Shown piece by piece: positions 1 through 12,541 of a DNA stretch of 64,000 nt (its first letter is position 1; the number at the start of each line of letters is the position of its first letter). A model generated the notes under the pieces. That model was given only the letters and a program-made list of their open reading frames with translations. It had not been told where the DNA came from and made no database searches. Source of the stretch: Canna indica (Eukaryota > Streptophyta > Magnoliopsida > Zingiberales > Cannaceae); contig CP136890.1 of the NCBI GenBank assembly GCA_034359265.1, positions 90,917,501-90,981,500 on the forward strand, in the 5' to 3' direction. The position numbers and the translations under genes were made by a program.

Positions 1-267
1 GAGAAAATTTCAGTAAAAGTAAGTAGCTTAGTTTTAGCTTGTTGTTCTTGAAAAGCTTGAAGACGTTATTTTCATTCAGTGAATTCTTATACATGTCAAA
101 GGATAACTCTATTTTTGCCCCTGCTGCTTCACCCAATGAAATCAGTGTCTGATGGCTGACAATGTGCAGATGTCTGATTAGAATTATCCACTTGATGCAG
201 GCTAAAGACTTGACATTGGCCATGGCAGCTACGGTAGAGGTTGGTTTTAAATGCCCGACACTTCTAA

Positions 268-393
268 AGCAATATTGCTTGTGTGGTGGAGAGGTTTGAA
301 ATCAGTGTGGAGAAGGAAGAGAAAACACCAGAGCATGTTCTTTCCCTGACTCTGAGGATGAAAGGAGGACTGCCAATTAAGATTAAGGAAAAG
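268..393 (+). other. Exon-like coding segment, unidentified
   Basis: A 42-codon open stretch reads smoothly (it includes VERFEISVEKEEKTPEH and LTLRMKGGLPIKIKEK) and ends exactly at AAG|GTTAGT, a plausible splice donor. A stop lies just upstream (TAA at about 265), so an acceptor would have to lie near the start. I do not recognise the protein. It could be a relic exon or chance; there is no supporting second exon nearby. Confidence 0.25.
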
Positions 394-457
394 GTTAGTA
401 ATGCTTGATATAATACACAGATTTCTTTATGAAGGAGGACTGCCAATTAAGATTAAG
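361..457. repeat. 27-bp direct repeat pair
   Basis: The motif AAGGAGGACTGCCAATTAAG and the following GATTAAG occur at about 361-388 and again at about 431-457, with roughly 42 bp between copies. The first copy is the end of the exon-like segment at 268-393, so this looks like a small local duplication that copied the exon end. Confidence 0.7.
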
Positions 458-1273
458 AAATGATCTTCTTGCTTGATTTTTTGAAGGTATTACAAGTACA
501 GGTTTTGATGTACATATATGCATGGAACTTTAGAGAAAGCAACTTGGTATAAAATGATGCTAATTGTTACTTTATGTTACTGTACCCAGTTTTTCTAGTT
601 TGGTGCTTAATTTTCTTGATGTCTGAGTTTGTATGTTCATGGAGCCATAGTTTGTCCTTTGGTTTGCACTCTTCATATGAATTCTGTTCTCTGCAGTGTT
701 CAACATTCTCTATTGGATAGTTTCTCAGCAACTGCACTAATTCATGAAACTACTAAAGCTAGATTATTTTGTGTGGCATAGGCATTAGGTTCTTATGATA
801 TAATATATACCCTTGAGCTTGGATTTTATTAGTTTGGGCAAATGGTTGTCATAGGATCTTGTCACAGTCATGGAACTTTCTTTAAAGATATGCTCTAATT
901 ATGTCTTTATATCGTTGGGGAAAACATGATGGTGATGATGATGAATCTACTATTTCTTTAATGATATGCTCTGAATTTGGCTTCATATTGTTGGCTTAAT
1001 ATTCTACTCAATACTATGAGAACTAGTCACAAGTCACAACATGTTCTGATGTGTAATATTCATTACTGTGATGGACCGATTAATCTTGTCTAGCATCATA
1101 GTGAATTTTCTTGTGCTTTTGTTTGTGTAGAATGATGTCAATCTCGATTATTTGGACTAAAGGTCTCTTATAATGTCATATGCAAGGTGTAGCTTGAGAA
1201 TCATTGATTGACTTACATAACTCCAGAACCATATAGGAACATGTTAGCTCTTCTACCAAGATATCATGCATTT

Positions 1274-1810
<537 letters not shown>

Positions 1811-2220
1811 TATTCTGCTTTGTATCTCTGGTAGGTGAGACTTGAATGATGAGAAGAGAAGGAAAATAATAGAAATATGACTTTCTACCTAGTGGCTCCA
1901 AAATTACATCTTCTCTGATGATATCTTCAAAAGAACAATAAAGTTTGAAGTACTTGAAGTGTTGGGTAGTATCAAATTTCTCTTAATTGCTGTTGTATGA
2001 TCATAATTTAAAATCAGTTCTTTTGATGGATAGCTTTGAGTTTTGAGAGCATTAGTTCTTTAACACTATATAGTTAATTGTTTGTTTATTTGGTTGTGTT
2101 ATTCTTTAACACTATAGCTGTTTCTGGCATGTCCATAGCCAGTTCTTTAACACTATATATATATACATACATGGTAGATTCATCAGGAATTTATATATTT
2201 TGATTTTCTTTATAAAAAAA
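1811..2220. other. Gene-free AT-rich stretch
   Basis: No coding signal. The word TTCTTTAACACTATA recurs three times (about 2058, 2102 and 2142), a small dispersed local repeat. Confidence 0.6.
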
Positions 2221-2509
2221 TACAATTTTGCGACGGCTCTGCGACCGAATGGCCGTTGCAGATGCCTTATCTACGACTGCACATAGGCGTCACATATGTC
2301 ACGCGACCACATTCTGCGACCGCCACTTACCGTTGCAGAACGGTCGTAGAATATTTTTACTTGCGACTGCTGCTGTTGCAGTAGCAAACTTTCTGCGATG
2401 AGCACTTTTGCTACCAACTTTTTGTGACCGCCCTTGCCGTCGCAAAAGGTCATTAGCGACCGTTTTGCGACGGCAGTGTCCGTCGCAAATGACCAGTTTT
2501 TTAGTAGTG
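2221..2509. mobile_element. CACTA transposon terminal fragment
   Basis: The segment is dense in GCGACGGC / GCGACCG / CCGTCGCAAA words in both orientations, which is how CACTA subterminal repeats look, and it ends in TTTTTTAGTAGTG at 2509. The reverse complement is CACTACTAAAAAACTGG, a standard CACTA terminus. No opposite end and no transposase reading frame are found upstream, so only one end remains. It abuts the 5' side of the LINE relic that begins at 2510. Confidence 0.75.
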
Positions 2510-2686
2510 AATTCCATTAGTTCCATAGACTTGCCTTTTGTCCCTAATGATGATGTTTGGATTTTGGTTGATGAGCCTAGTGGAACCGTTACCACTCGGA
2601 CAGCCTACCATTTTCTTAGAAGTCGTAACATGTCTAATCTAGAAGAGTCTAACCTATGGGTAAATTTTTGGAAGCTTAAAGTTCCT
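2510..2686 (+). pseudogene. LINE reverse transcriptase C-terminal zinc-binding region, 5' part of relic
   Basis: The frame contains VWILVDEPSGTVTTRTAYHF and later WVNFWKLKVP. This matches the zf-RVT region of plant L1-type LINEs; the same words occur in the - strand LINE near 28470-28640 (VWIFDTNGSVTTGVAYTYF and LWQLKLP). The frame is cut after Lys-Val-Pro (AAA GTT CCT) by element A and resumes at 10930 with CCT GCA AAG GTA (P-A-K-V-G). The upstream part of the LINE is missing, replaced by the CACTA end. Confidence 0.8.
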
Positions 2687-3340
2687 TATTTTGGTTGGAC
2701 CTTGACACTAGAAGGGGGGTTGAATAGTGTTAATCCCCTTTTACATTTTTTTCTTTTACTTAATTTAATTTTTAAGTAATGCAATTGTTCTTTGATGATT
2801 GATATGATCATAATTCAATGACAACGATAAAAGCAAGTAAAGAGCAATGCAAATAAGAGTATTTTATAGTGGTTCGGCCAATCGCCTACTCCACTACCTT
2901 GGCTCCTTACCAAGGATTTCTAAACACTAATTTATAGAATTTATGTTTCCCTTTGAATACACTTGAGGACATCCTTCTCCCTCACTTGGAGAACACATCA
3001 TTCCTATTCACCTATTACAATTCTACAAAGTTGGACCCTAAGTGTTTCCTAGCACACCTAGCAAGCTATCTCAAACTTGAAAGCAAGATACAATGAAGAT
3101 CAAATATAAGGAAAGAGCTAAAGAATGAAAGATTGAACCAAGCTTCTTTCCATCGCCTTCTTGTCTTCAACTTGCAATCGGATGATGACTCAAGAAGTGC
3201 AGCACAGTTAAAGCAGAACAGCGCCTGGTATTGATGTCGATACTGGGAGTAGAGCGTGCGCGCAGATGTAGATATTTGAAGGCTTTAAAGAACTCTTTTT
3301 AATGCTCAATAATGTTTGCTAGAAGTTGTAAAGAAGTTAG

Positions 3341-3365
3341 GTGAGGGGTATTTATAACCCCTCAC
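3341..3365 (-). promoter_or_regulatory. LTR TATA box inside an inverted repeat
   Basis: On the - strand, perfect 8-bp arms GTGAGGGG and CCCCTCAC enclose TTATAAATA. This is the probable element A core promoter. The other copy at 10132-10156 keeps both arms, but its TATA reads TTATAAATT. Confidence 0.65.
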
Positions 3366-3414
3366 TCGAACGGCCCGTTCAACGGGTGAAAAATCGACCG
3401 TTGAAGTCGTTCGA

Positions 3415-3790
3415 TCGCAGGGCTGGTCGATCGGTCGGTCGACCAATGGATCGACCGCCAGTGCAATCGCTGGCAGTTGTGAGATCAAGGTCGGTCGACT
3501 GACGGGTCGACCGTCCACAATTCTTTCGATATTTGATCGACCCGTCGGTCGATCGAATGGCTGCAGCGAGTCGCGCATTGAGGCTCTCTTTAGGTCGGTC
3601 GACCGATACCTTTCTGCCAATTTTTTGCCTCTGTCGATTGACCAACCGATCAACCGACGCATCCCAGCTTGTTTGGCCTTCGCCACATTCGGTCGACCGA
3701 ATGGCTTCTGCCAATTTTTTTGTGATCTCTGGTCGCCCGAATGGGCTGCTATGCTATACTATTGCCTTGTTCGGTCGACCGACTGATCGA
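3415..3790. repeat. Cluster of GGTCGACC-type palindromes in LTR A
   Basis: Many copies of TCGGTCGACCGA and close variants (GGTCGATCGA, GATCGACC) recur at irregular spacing of about 15-50 bp, with unique sequence between. The cluster lies upstream of the TATA inverted repeat relative to the element's transcription. Equivalent clusters lie at about 10195-10590, 14440-14800, 20450-20603, 20945-21305 and 27580-27965. Confidence 0.85.
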
Positions 3791-4649
3791 TCGAACCCAG
3801 GCTGAGGATGATTTCTTCCATGTCTTTTTACATGCCTTTTCTATGGGTTTGGTTACCAAGTTTCAACTTGGATAACCTTACAATGTTGGCTTGGGATAAA
3901 CTATCCTAGGGACATATTACATTAATTCTACTTGACTTAATCCCGAGCCTTCTTCAACGATTTCTTCTTCCATTTCTTTGACGATCTTTTCCGTTGTCCC
4001 GTTTGAACGGATTAGGCATTCATATCGCAACCTCAACCCTGAACTCAAAAGTTCACACTTTGGATTAAATACATGTTTGTTATCATCAAAATAAAGATCG
4101 AGGCTTAAGAGAGACTCTTTAAGCCAACAATCTCTCCCATTTTGATGAGGACAAACACAACATAAAATTTTAAGAAAATATAAGCATTTGTGAGTTTGAG
4201 TTAAGGCATTCAAGAGTTAGGGTATGCAAGAAATGTAACTTAACATATGCATTTAACTACTTATGACTCAACCTATGCTTCCCCTATCAATGTGCATGTT
4301 CAATTATCTATAACTTGACCTATGCTCCCCCTACCATTGTGCATGTCATTTTTTAATTCCTCCTAACTATATCTCTTCTCCTTAACTATGAACCTCACAC
4401 TACCTATATGCATCGTGAAAATCAAGTGTGACCTTACTTTTTCTCCCCCTTTTGACATCAATCAAAAAAGGTAAGAATTAAGGTACAGTTAATGAAATTT
4501 CATCATAAAACCAAAAAATCGAGAAAGCCACAAAAAACCAAATATCATCTACCATTATAGTCCTTCCCACTAATATAAGCCTATAGAAGGTAAACACCAA
4601 TAGGTCGCAAAGTCCCTCTACAGAGCAATACATAAGTGTGATGATACTT

Positions 4650-5353
4650 TTATAGAATGCAAGTTTTGAAAATATGTAAATTTTGAGGAAAATACTCTTT
4701 AATCACAAGGTAAAGCAAAATTCCTAGTTGCATCATTAAAGTTGTGAAACTTTCTTCATCTAAGGGTTTTGTAAATATATCGGCAAGTTGTTTATCAGTG
4801 GATATAAATTCTACCGATATATTTCCCTTAGCTACATTTTCCCTAAGAAAATGATGTCTCAAATCAATATGCTTAATCTAGAATGTAGAATGAAATTTTT
4901 GGTTAAATTAATTGCACCAGTATTATCACAATATATAGGTATGCAAGAATACCTAAGTCCATAGTCTAAAAGGGTTTGTTTCATCCAAAGGACTTGCGCA
5001 CAATAACTAGCCGCGGCGATGTATTTCGCTTCGGTAGTTGAAAACACAACCGAGTTTTGTTTCTTTGAGAACCAAGAAACAAGACTCGCTCCTAAGAATT
5101 GACAACACCCACTAGTGCTTTTCCTATCTACCTTACATCCGATAAAATCAGCGTCCGAAAAACCGATTAAATCAAATGATGCATGACATGGATACCATAA
5201 TCCTAAGTCAACCGTGCCATTTAGATATCTCAATATACGTTTTACCGTACTTAAATGAGATATCTTGGGGCAAGATTGAAACCTAGCACATACACATACG
5301 CTAAACATGATATCGGGTCTACTTGCGGTTAAATAAAGGAGACTACCGATCAT
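4650..5353 (-). pseudogene. Element A RNase H region
   Basis: The - strand frame from 5353 reads MIGSLLYLTASRPDI, then DADFIGCKVDRKSTSGCC and STTEAKYIAAA, the typical copia RNase H signature. The next frame, ending at 4650, adds FISTDKQLADIFTKPLDEE, the usual C-terminus. The two pieces are joined only through a frame break near 4860. This domain removes the RNA strand during reverse transcription. It follows the RT region in the expected order and is non-functional here. Confidence 0.85.
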
Positions 5354-5362
5354 ACCTCGTTA

Positions 5363-6169
5363 TCATTTTTTGTCCACTTTAATGCCCTCTTCATCTTTGT
5401 CAAGCTTGATGGATGCACTCATAGGTGTAGAAGCTATCTTGGCTTCATTCATCCCAAACCTTTTGATGAGCTCCTTTGTGTTCTTAGCTTGATTGATGAA
5501 GATCTCTTTATTGGTTTGCTTGATTTGTAGACCAAGCATGAAGGAGAGCTCTCCCATCATGCTCATCTCAAATTCATCCTGCATACACTTAGCAAACCAC
5601 TCACAAAACATTTCATTAGTGGCACCAAAAATTATATCATCAACATAGATTTGAACTAGTAGCATGTCATTTTCATGGTGCTTGATGAAAAATGAAACAT
5701 CCGCTTTTCCTATATCAAAACCTTGTTCAATTAAGAAAATAGAAAATCTTTCATACCAAGCCCTAGGGGCTTATTTTAAACCATATAAAGTCTTTTTGAG
5801 TTTGAAAACATGATTTGGAAACTCAAAACTTTCAAAACCGGGGGTTGTTCAACATAAACTTCTTTATTTATAAAATCATTTTAAAAAACACTTTTTACAT
5901 CCATTTGAAAGAGTTTAAAACCCTTAAAGCTAGCATATGCTAAAAGCATCCTAATTGCTTCTAATCTAGCTACGGGAGCATATTTTTCATTATAGTCTAT
6001 TCCTTCTTGTTGGTTGTACCTTTGTGCCATTAGCCTAGCTTTGTTTCTAATAACTAGTCCTTCTTAATCTAGCTTATTCCTAAATACCCACTTGGTTCCA
6101 ATTATGGTTTGATCACTAGTTAAGTCTAGGCACTAAGTCCCATACATCATTTCTATCAAATTGGTTGAG
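5363..6169 (-). pseudogene. Element A reverse transcriptase region
   Basis: The - strand frame 5665-5363 contains the catalytic YVDDIIFGA motif followed by GELSFMLGLQIKQT and QAKNTKELIKRFGM, as in copia RT. The upstream RT portion (5666-6169) is still recognisable in pieces but is interrupted by stops and frame changes. It would synthesise cDNA from the element RNA if intact. Confidence 0.8.
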
Positions 6170-7394
6170 TTATTCTTGCAAAGCTAATACCCAAAACTCA
6201 TCTTCTATAGCTTCCTTAACATTCTTAGGCTCTATTTGAGAAACAAAAGCTACATATTGGCACAAATTTTTAAGTTTAGAACGTGTTACCACTCCCGTTG
6301 AAGGCTCTCCAATGACTTGGTCCATTGGATGATCTCTTACCAATCGGTATCCTTTAGGGAGAGGTGGTAGAGCTTCTTTTTTTTCATCGTCAACTTGAGA
6401 TTGATTTGAGGATGGAGGTTCTTCATGTTGGGTCTCCTCATTATCTTCATCCTCCACTTCCTTATCATGAAGTGTGAGATCCTCAAGTTCCTCACCTACA
6501 TTCACAATCTTGACATTTCTAAAAGAATCATTAGTTTCATTGAAAGTAACATGCATGGATTCTTCAACAATCATTGTTCTACGATTATAAACTCTATAAG
6601 CCTTAGAGTTAGTGGAATAACCTAGGAAAATTCCTTCATCGGATTTAGAATCAAAATTTTCTAAATTATCCTTGGTTTTTAATATGAAGCATTTACTTCC
6701 AAAAACATGAAAATATCTCATATTTGGGATTTTACCATTCCAAAGCTCAAAATGTGTTTTCTTGATTTTTGGTTTTAATAAAACTCGATTAAGAACATAA
6801 CAAGAAGTATTTATGGCTTCGGCCGAAAAATATTTAGGTAAATTATTTTCACATAACATGGTCCTAGCCATTTATTGTAAAATTTTATTCTTCCTCTCAA
6901 CCACCCCATTTTGTTGAGGGGTCATAGGGGAAGAAAAAGTATGTTGAATACCTAAATCATCACAAAACTCGGGAAAAAATTTATTTTAAACTCCTCTCCA
7001 TTGTCACTCCTAATTTTCAAAATTGAAACTCCTTTTTCATTTGAACCTTTCTTTGCAAATTTTTTGAAAAACTCAAAAGTTTTATTTTTCTTGCCCAAAA
7101 AAAAAATCATGTAAATCTAGAAAAGTCATCAACCAACACATAGTAATATAGCTTTCCACCTAGACTAGCTACATCACATGGACCAAAGAGATCCATGTGC
7201 ACAAGCTCAAGGATTCTAGATGTACTAACTTGATTAATACTATGAAATGAAGATTTTACTTGCTTACCTAGTTGACATGCATCACAAAGTTTATCTATTT
7301 CAAACTTTATGTTAGGTAAGCCTTTGACTAATTCTTTCCTAGATATCTCTTGGATGAGGCTCATGCTAGCATGTCCTAGCCTTCTATGCCACAA
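6170..7394 (-). pseudogene. Element A integrase region
   Basis: From 7394 the - strand reads MWHRRLGHASMSLIQEIS and CDACQLGKQVKSSF, the HHCC zinc-binding GAG-pre-integrase region, followed by HMDLFGP, which carries the first catalytic Asp. After a broken stretch (about 6872-7106) the C-terminal part resumes with SAEAINTSCYVLNRVL and FHVFGSKCFILKTKDNL. It would insert cDNA into the genome; the central core is frameshifted. Confidence 0.85.
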
Positions 7395-7778
7395 CTAAGA
7401 GTCATTTTCCATGACAACTAAGCATCTAATATGAGGATTTGACAAGACATTTAATTCTAAGGTGTATATATTTTCTTGCCTATTTCCAATGAACATGATA
7501 TCATTTGAAGGTGTACTTCTAATAATACATTTAGATACTTCAAAAAAAATTATGTATCCATTGTCACATAATTGTGATATGCTAATCAAATTGTGTTTCA
7601 ACCCATCAACTAACAAAACATTTGTAATGCATGAGTAAGGGAGTATACCTATGTCACCAATGCCAACAATCTTACCTTTGGCATTGTCTCCAAATGTGAC
7701 ATGTCCACCATCTTTACTTGATAGGGTTGCAAACAAATTGGTGTCTCCCGTCATGTGCTTTGAGCAACCGCTATCCAA
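7395..7778 (-). pseudogene. Element A aspartic protease region
   Basis: The - strand frame starts MDSGCSKHMTGD, the retropepsin active-site region (D-S-G) used by copia elements to mature Gag-Pol. It continues with HVTFGDNAKGKIVGIG and LLVDGLKHNLISISQLC, both normal copia sequence. It is separated from gag and integrase only by frame breaks, so it was once part of one polyprotein. Confidence 0.85.
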
Positions 7779-7791
7779 TATTCAAGTGCTC

Positions 7792-9420
7792 CTACTTGGT
7801 TGAGGATGCTTCTCCATCTACAAAATGAGAAGAAACTTTCTTAGGTACCCAAATTTTCTTGAGTCCTTGAGTGTTAGTAAACTTTGGAACCCATGTGAAT
7901 CTTGCACGTGGATTCCTTCTCAATGGACAATCTTTGGCCATATGACCAAAAATGCCACAAGAAAAGCAATTTTCATTAAATTTTCTCTTTGTGTGTGTGT
8001 GAGCATGGGAGTGTGATGATTTCTCTTTATGGACAACCTTTGGCATGACATTTTGGATGGTTGTCATTTTCTCATTAAGCATGCAAAGTTCCTTTTTTAA
8101 TGTTGGCATGCTATCATTTAAATGCTCTACTGTATCACACAAATATTTGTTTTCATTTTCTAGTTTTTGGTTGTCAATCTCTAAGTCCTTAGCTTTTTCT
8201 AGGGTGCATTTCTCTTCCTTAAGAATGTCTATTTCTTTCCTTAGAGCATTGCATGAAGGTAATAGGTTATCATTCTCAAGTTCTAAAGATCTACTATCCT
8301 TTTTGAGATCTCTAAATTTTATCCTAATGACATTGAATTCATCATGCATTTGCTCAAATTCATTTTGTAACTCTTCTTGAGTAAATGAAACTTCACCAAA
8401 AATAAATTTTACCTTATCATCCTTTGCCATCAAGCAAAGGTTTGCTTTTTCACTCTTTGTCTCTTCTTCGCATGATGAGACCTCACTTTCATCCCACGTG
8501 GCCATCATTGTCTTCTTCTTCATCTTGTATTTTTCTTTCTTGTGAGGGCTAGAGGTAGTGGCCATCTCGAGAAGCGGGCAATCATTCCTTAGGTGTCCGG
8601 TCTTGTTGCAATTGTAGCAAATGTAGCCACCTCTTCCCTTCCTCATGCCTCCCCTCATGAAGCTCATGAATCTTCTTGCGAGCATCGCCATTTCTTCAAG
8701 ATCATCTGTCTCTTCCTCGGATGATGACGACTCTTTCGCTCGATGTGATGCTTTTAAGGCAATGGCCTTTCCTTTGGGGGCATCTTCCTCTTGGTATTGC
8801 TTCATGTGGGTCTCATGTGTCATGAGAGACCCAATGAGCTCGGTGATCTTCAACTTGCTTAAATCCTTGGCTTCCATGATGGTCGTCACTTTGGGCTCTC
8901 AAGATTTTGAAAGGGAGCAGATGAGCTTCCATACCTTCTCCTCTTCCCTTATCTCCTTGCCAAAGTTAGCTAAGCCGTTCGTAATATTTTGAAACCTAGC
9001 ATGCATGACATCAATAGACTCATGTGAAAATATTTTAAACATTTCATAGTCATGCATGAATAAATTGATTTTGGATATCTTTACTTGCGAAGTCCCTTCA
9101 TTGGTGGTCTCTCGGACCTTCCATACTTCGTATGCGGACTTGCATGTAGAGATCTTATTAAATTCATTAATTGATTGGCCGCAATATAGAGCATTGACGG
9201 CCTTGTCATTAGAATTAAAGAGCCTAACTTCCTCTTGGTCTCATTTATCCATGTCCTTATCGGGTTATTTATACTCTACTAAGATTATCCTCCATACATC
9301 CATGCCTAAGGATTGAAGGAAGTCATTCATGCAGATCTTCCAATAGGCATAGTTGTTCCCATCGAATAGTGGTGGAGTATTAGTAGAGGACCCTTGAGCT
9401 GATTGTATTTCACTAGACAT
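7792..9420 (-). pseudogene. Element A gag with two CCHC zinc knuckles
   Basis: A start ATG at 9420 begins MSSEIQSAQGSSTNTPPLFD and then NNYAYWKICM, typical of copia Gag N-termini. The N-terminal half (about 8890-9420) is broken. The 365-codon frame 8889-7792 holds zinc knuckles CYNCNKTGHLRNDC (about residues 90-103) and CFSCGIFGHMAKDC (about residues 308-321), with a charged coiled-coil stretch between them. Gag would form the virus-like particle and bind the RNA. Confidence 0.85.
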
Positions 9421-9474
9421 TTTGATTTATAGGAAAGATGGTTAAATCTTAATCGACCTAGCTCTGATACCAAT

Positions 9475-10929
9475 TATTGGTTGGACCTTGACACTAGAAG
9501 GGGGGTTGAATAGTATCAATCCCCTTTTACACTTTTTATTTTACTTAATTTAATCTTTAAGTAATGCAATTATTCTTTGATGATTGATATGATCACAATT
9601 CAATGGTAACGATAAAAGCAAGTAAAGAGAAATGCAAACAAGAGTATTTTATAGTGGTTCGGCCAACCGCCTACTCCACTACCTTGGCTCATTACCAAGG
9701 ATTTCTAAACATTACTTTATAGAATTTATGTTTCCCTTTGAATACACTTGAGGACGCCCTTCTCCCTCATTTGGAGAACACCTCAATCCTATTCACCTAT
9801 GCAAAATACAATTCTACAAAGTTGGACCCTAAGTGTTTCCTAGCACACCTAGAAAGCTATCTCAAACTTGAAAGCAAGATACAATGAAGATCAAATATAA
9901 GGAAAGAGCTAAAGAATGAAAGATTGAACCAAGCTTCTTTCCACCGCCTTCTTGTCTTCAACTTGCAATTGGATGATGACTCAAGAAGTGCAGCACAGTT
10001 GAAGCAGAACATCGCCTGGTATTGATGTCGAGACTGGGAGCAGAGAGAGCGCGCAGATGTAGATCTTTGAAGGCTTTAAAGAACTCTTTTTAATGCTCAA
10101 TAATGTTTGCTAGAAGTTGTAAAGAAGTTAAGTGAGGGGAATTTATAACCCCTCACTCGAACGGTCCGTTCAACGGGTGAAAAATCGATTGTTGAAGCCG
10201 TTCGGTCGCAGGGCCGATTGATCGGTCGGTCGATCGACGGATCGATCGCCAGTGCGATCGCTGGTAGCTATGAGAGGTCGGTCGACCGATGGGTCGATCG
10301 CCCATAATTCTTCCGACATTCGGTCGACCCGTCGGTCGATCGAATGGCTGCAGCAAGTCGCGCAATTGAGGCTATCTTTAGGTCGGTCGACCGATACCTT
10401 TCTGCCAATTTTTTGCCTCTATCGGTTGACCAACTGGTCGACCGACACAACCCAGCTTGTTTGGCCTTCGCTACATTCAGTTGACCGAATGGCTTCTGCC
10501 AATTTTTTTGCGATCTCTGGTCGACCAGTCGGTCGACCGAATGGCATGCTATGCTATACTATTGCCTTGTTCAATCGACCGATCAGTCGATCGAACCCAG
10601 GCTGAGGATGATTTCTTCCATGTCTTTTTACATGTCTTTTCTATGGGTTTGGTTATCAAATTTCAACTTGGATAACCTTACAATGTTGGCTTGGGATAAA
10701 CTATCCTAGGGACATATTACATTAATTCTACTTGACTTAATCCCGAGCCTTCTTCAACGATTTCTTCTTCCATTTCTTTGACGATCTTTTCCGTCGTCCC
10801 GTTTGAACGGATTAGGCATGCATATCGCAACCTCAACCCTGAACTCAAAACTTCACACTTTGGATTAAATACATATTTGTTATCATCAAAATAAAGATCA
10901 AGGCTTAAGAGAGACTCTTTAAGCCAACA
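9475..10929 (-). repeat. Element A LTR, upstream copy
   Basis: About 1455 bp, next to the primer binding site. It begins TATTGGTTGGACC and ends AAGCCAACA in + orientation, matching 2687-4129. Several point differences and small indels separate the two copies, indicating an old insertion. Confidence 0.9.
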
Positions 10930-11938
10930 CCTGCAAAGGTAGGAATTTTTCTATGAATTTTTTTCATCAAAATCTTTCAACCAAAGATTACTTATTTCAT
11001 ATTGGTCTTTCTCCAAATGGTTTACGTGTTTTTTGTGGTAATGAAGCTGAAACTATTCACCACTTATTTTTGGATTGTTCTTGTTCCAATTTAATTTGAT
11101 ATAAGGTAAGTTTTTCAATGGGGTTGGAATTTTCAAATAGGGATAATTGGGTTTATGGCAATTGGCTTAATGCTTCAAGAGTGGGCTCAGTTGGTTCAGT
11201 TGGGATGAATAATCCCTTTAGAAGCATTGCATTGTCATAACCCTTTGGTTCACTTGACACGCTAGAAATGAAAGGTTATACTAGAGTAGGCAGCTTCTTA
11301 TCTGTGGGCTCGTGAACTGTATAAAAGCTTTTATAGCTACTAGTTGCCTCTCGTTATCCAAACCTGATGACACTTCTACTACTCACACTAGTTTGACTTT
11401 AGAAAAAAAATGGATTCCCCCATCTGTTGCTTCCCTTAAAATAAACTGTAATAGTGCATTTACTAACTCCTCTGCAGCTTATGGTTTTGTTGTTAGGAAT
11501 TCTTCTGCTTCTTGTATTTTCTTTCAGGGATTCCTAGTGACATGTTCATCTGCTTTAATGGTTGAAGCTATTGCTCTTAAGCATGCTCTTTTTTGGGCGG
11601 ATACTAACAATGTTTTTGCTGCTTGCTTTGAAACGGACTGCAAACAATTGGTAGATATCTTCCAGCTTGGCAGTCCTATTCCTTGGACTATTCAATGTTT
11701 AATTGATGATATCAATGTAATTTAGTGTAAGCATGTCAATTATCACATTAGTTTTGTTTATAAGCAAGCGAACAAAGCTGCCAATTGGGTAGCATTGAGA
11801 GCGCGAGTGAATCAGGAATCGATTTCTTGGACTATTCCTCTCCCTCAAGAACTGCATTGTATTTTGATTCTGGATCATCATGATCCAATTACTTAATTTA
11901 ATCTTTTGAGGGCTTAGGCCCTTTGTTTTAAAAAAAAT
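10930..11938 (+). pseudogene. LINE relic, zf-RVT end and RNase H domain
   Basis: It continues the LINE interrupted at 2686. Reading frames give KDYLFHIGLSPNGLRVFCG and ETIHHLFLDCSCSN, the zinc-binding tail of the RT protein. The frame 11312-11725 and beyond then gives a plant LINE-type RNase H with WIPPSVASLKINCN, LMVEAIALKHAL and FETDCKQLVDI. Catalytic residues are eroded: the usual D-G after INC is N-S, and the late Asp is Asn in KAANWVAL. The copy ends in a short A-run near 11930-11938. Confidence 0.8.
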
Positions 11939-12017
11939 GCTTTTGTGTAATTAGTTAGAGACATAGAGTTTTCTAGACAGGTAAATCCTCATATAGATTC
12001 TCGTGAACCCTACACTA

Positions 12018-12541
12018 GCGTCTGGTATGAGGTAATCTAAATAGATTACTGATAATCTTAATTAAAATTATCTGGGCTTATCAGATTATCACGTTTGGTT
12101 GAAATAGATTACTAATAATCTAATGGTAATCTACATTAACACTCAAGTGATAATCCACATTACCAAAGGAGATGGTGGCTATATGGATTATCAGTAAAGT
12201 GATAATATTATTTTTTATTTTTGATAAAAATACCTCTGGCTAAAATATCATCTATTAACAAAGAAAAAATTCCTCGCCTCATCTCATAGTAAAATGATAA
12301 TTCATATTTTTTATTATTTTATTTTATTTTATTTTATTTTATTTGAGAGTATTTTAGTTAAAGATATAAGTTTCTCAGTAATCTTTTTTTTAATACCAAA
12401 CGAAGTAATGTGGATTACTGGTGAGATTATCAATACATGCCAAACATGATAATATAATATTATCGATAATTTTAAAAGTAATAATCTATCTGAGTGATAA
12501 TTTAGATCCCCAATAATTTTAAGTAGTAATATATCAAATGC
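12018..12541. mobile_element. MITE-like AT-rich element
   Basis: The left end GCGTCTGGTATGAGGTAAT and the inverted right end GCATTTGATATATTAC are similar. The interior is built from GATTACT / GATAATC words in both orientations. No ORF. A TTTTA-type pentanucleotide run lies at about 12311-12342. Superfamily and target duplication are not clear. Confidence 0.45.

Larger units (their letters stand above)
2687..4129 (-). repeat. Element A LTR, downstream copy
   Basis: About 1443 bp, starting (in + orientation) TATTTTGGTTGGACC and ending AAGCCAACA. It is near-identical in layout to 9475-10929. It holds the TATA inverted repeat at 3341-3365 and a GGTCGACC palindrome cluster at about 3415-3790. The open frames here rich in Ser-Thr-Asp-Arg are by-products of that repeat, not genes. 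Confidence 0.9.
2687..10929 (-). mobile_element. Degenerate Ty1/copia LTR retrotransposon (element A)
   Basis: Two LTRs of about 1.45 kb flank a - strand interior. A primer binding site for initiator tRNA-Met (TGGTATCAGAGC on the - strand, about 9461-9472) adjoins the right LTR. A polypurine tract (AAAATGGGAGAGAT on the - strand) adjoins the left LTR at about 4130. Domain order on the - strand is gag, protease, integrase, reverse transcriptase, RNase H, which defines the copia superfamily. All major frames are broken, so it is inactive. It sits inside a LINE between two codons: CCT is found on both sides, but a full 5-bp target duplication is not evident. The left boundary is uncertain by a few bases. 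Confidence 0.9.

Noticed and set aside
3415..3790. Regularly recurring palindromes resembling a CRISPR array
   Set aside because: Repeats vary, spacing is irregular, the cluster lies in retrotransposon LTRs of a eukaryote, and there are no cas genes.
3306..3805. Ser-Thr-Asp-Arg / Val-Asp-Arg-Pro repeat proteins on both strands
   Set aside because: Translations of the GGTCGACC palindrome cluster in an LTR; open in several frames at once and repeated in every LTR copy (10153-10605, 14379-14814, 21036-21314, 27437-27968).
9461..9472. GCTCTGATACCA, possible tRNA gene part
   Set aside because: It is the retrotransposon primer binding site (complement of the initiator tRNA-Met 3' end), not a tRNA gene.
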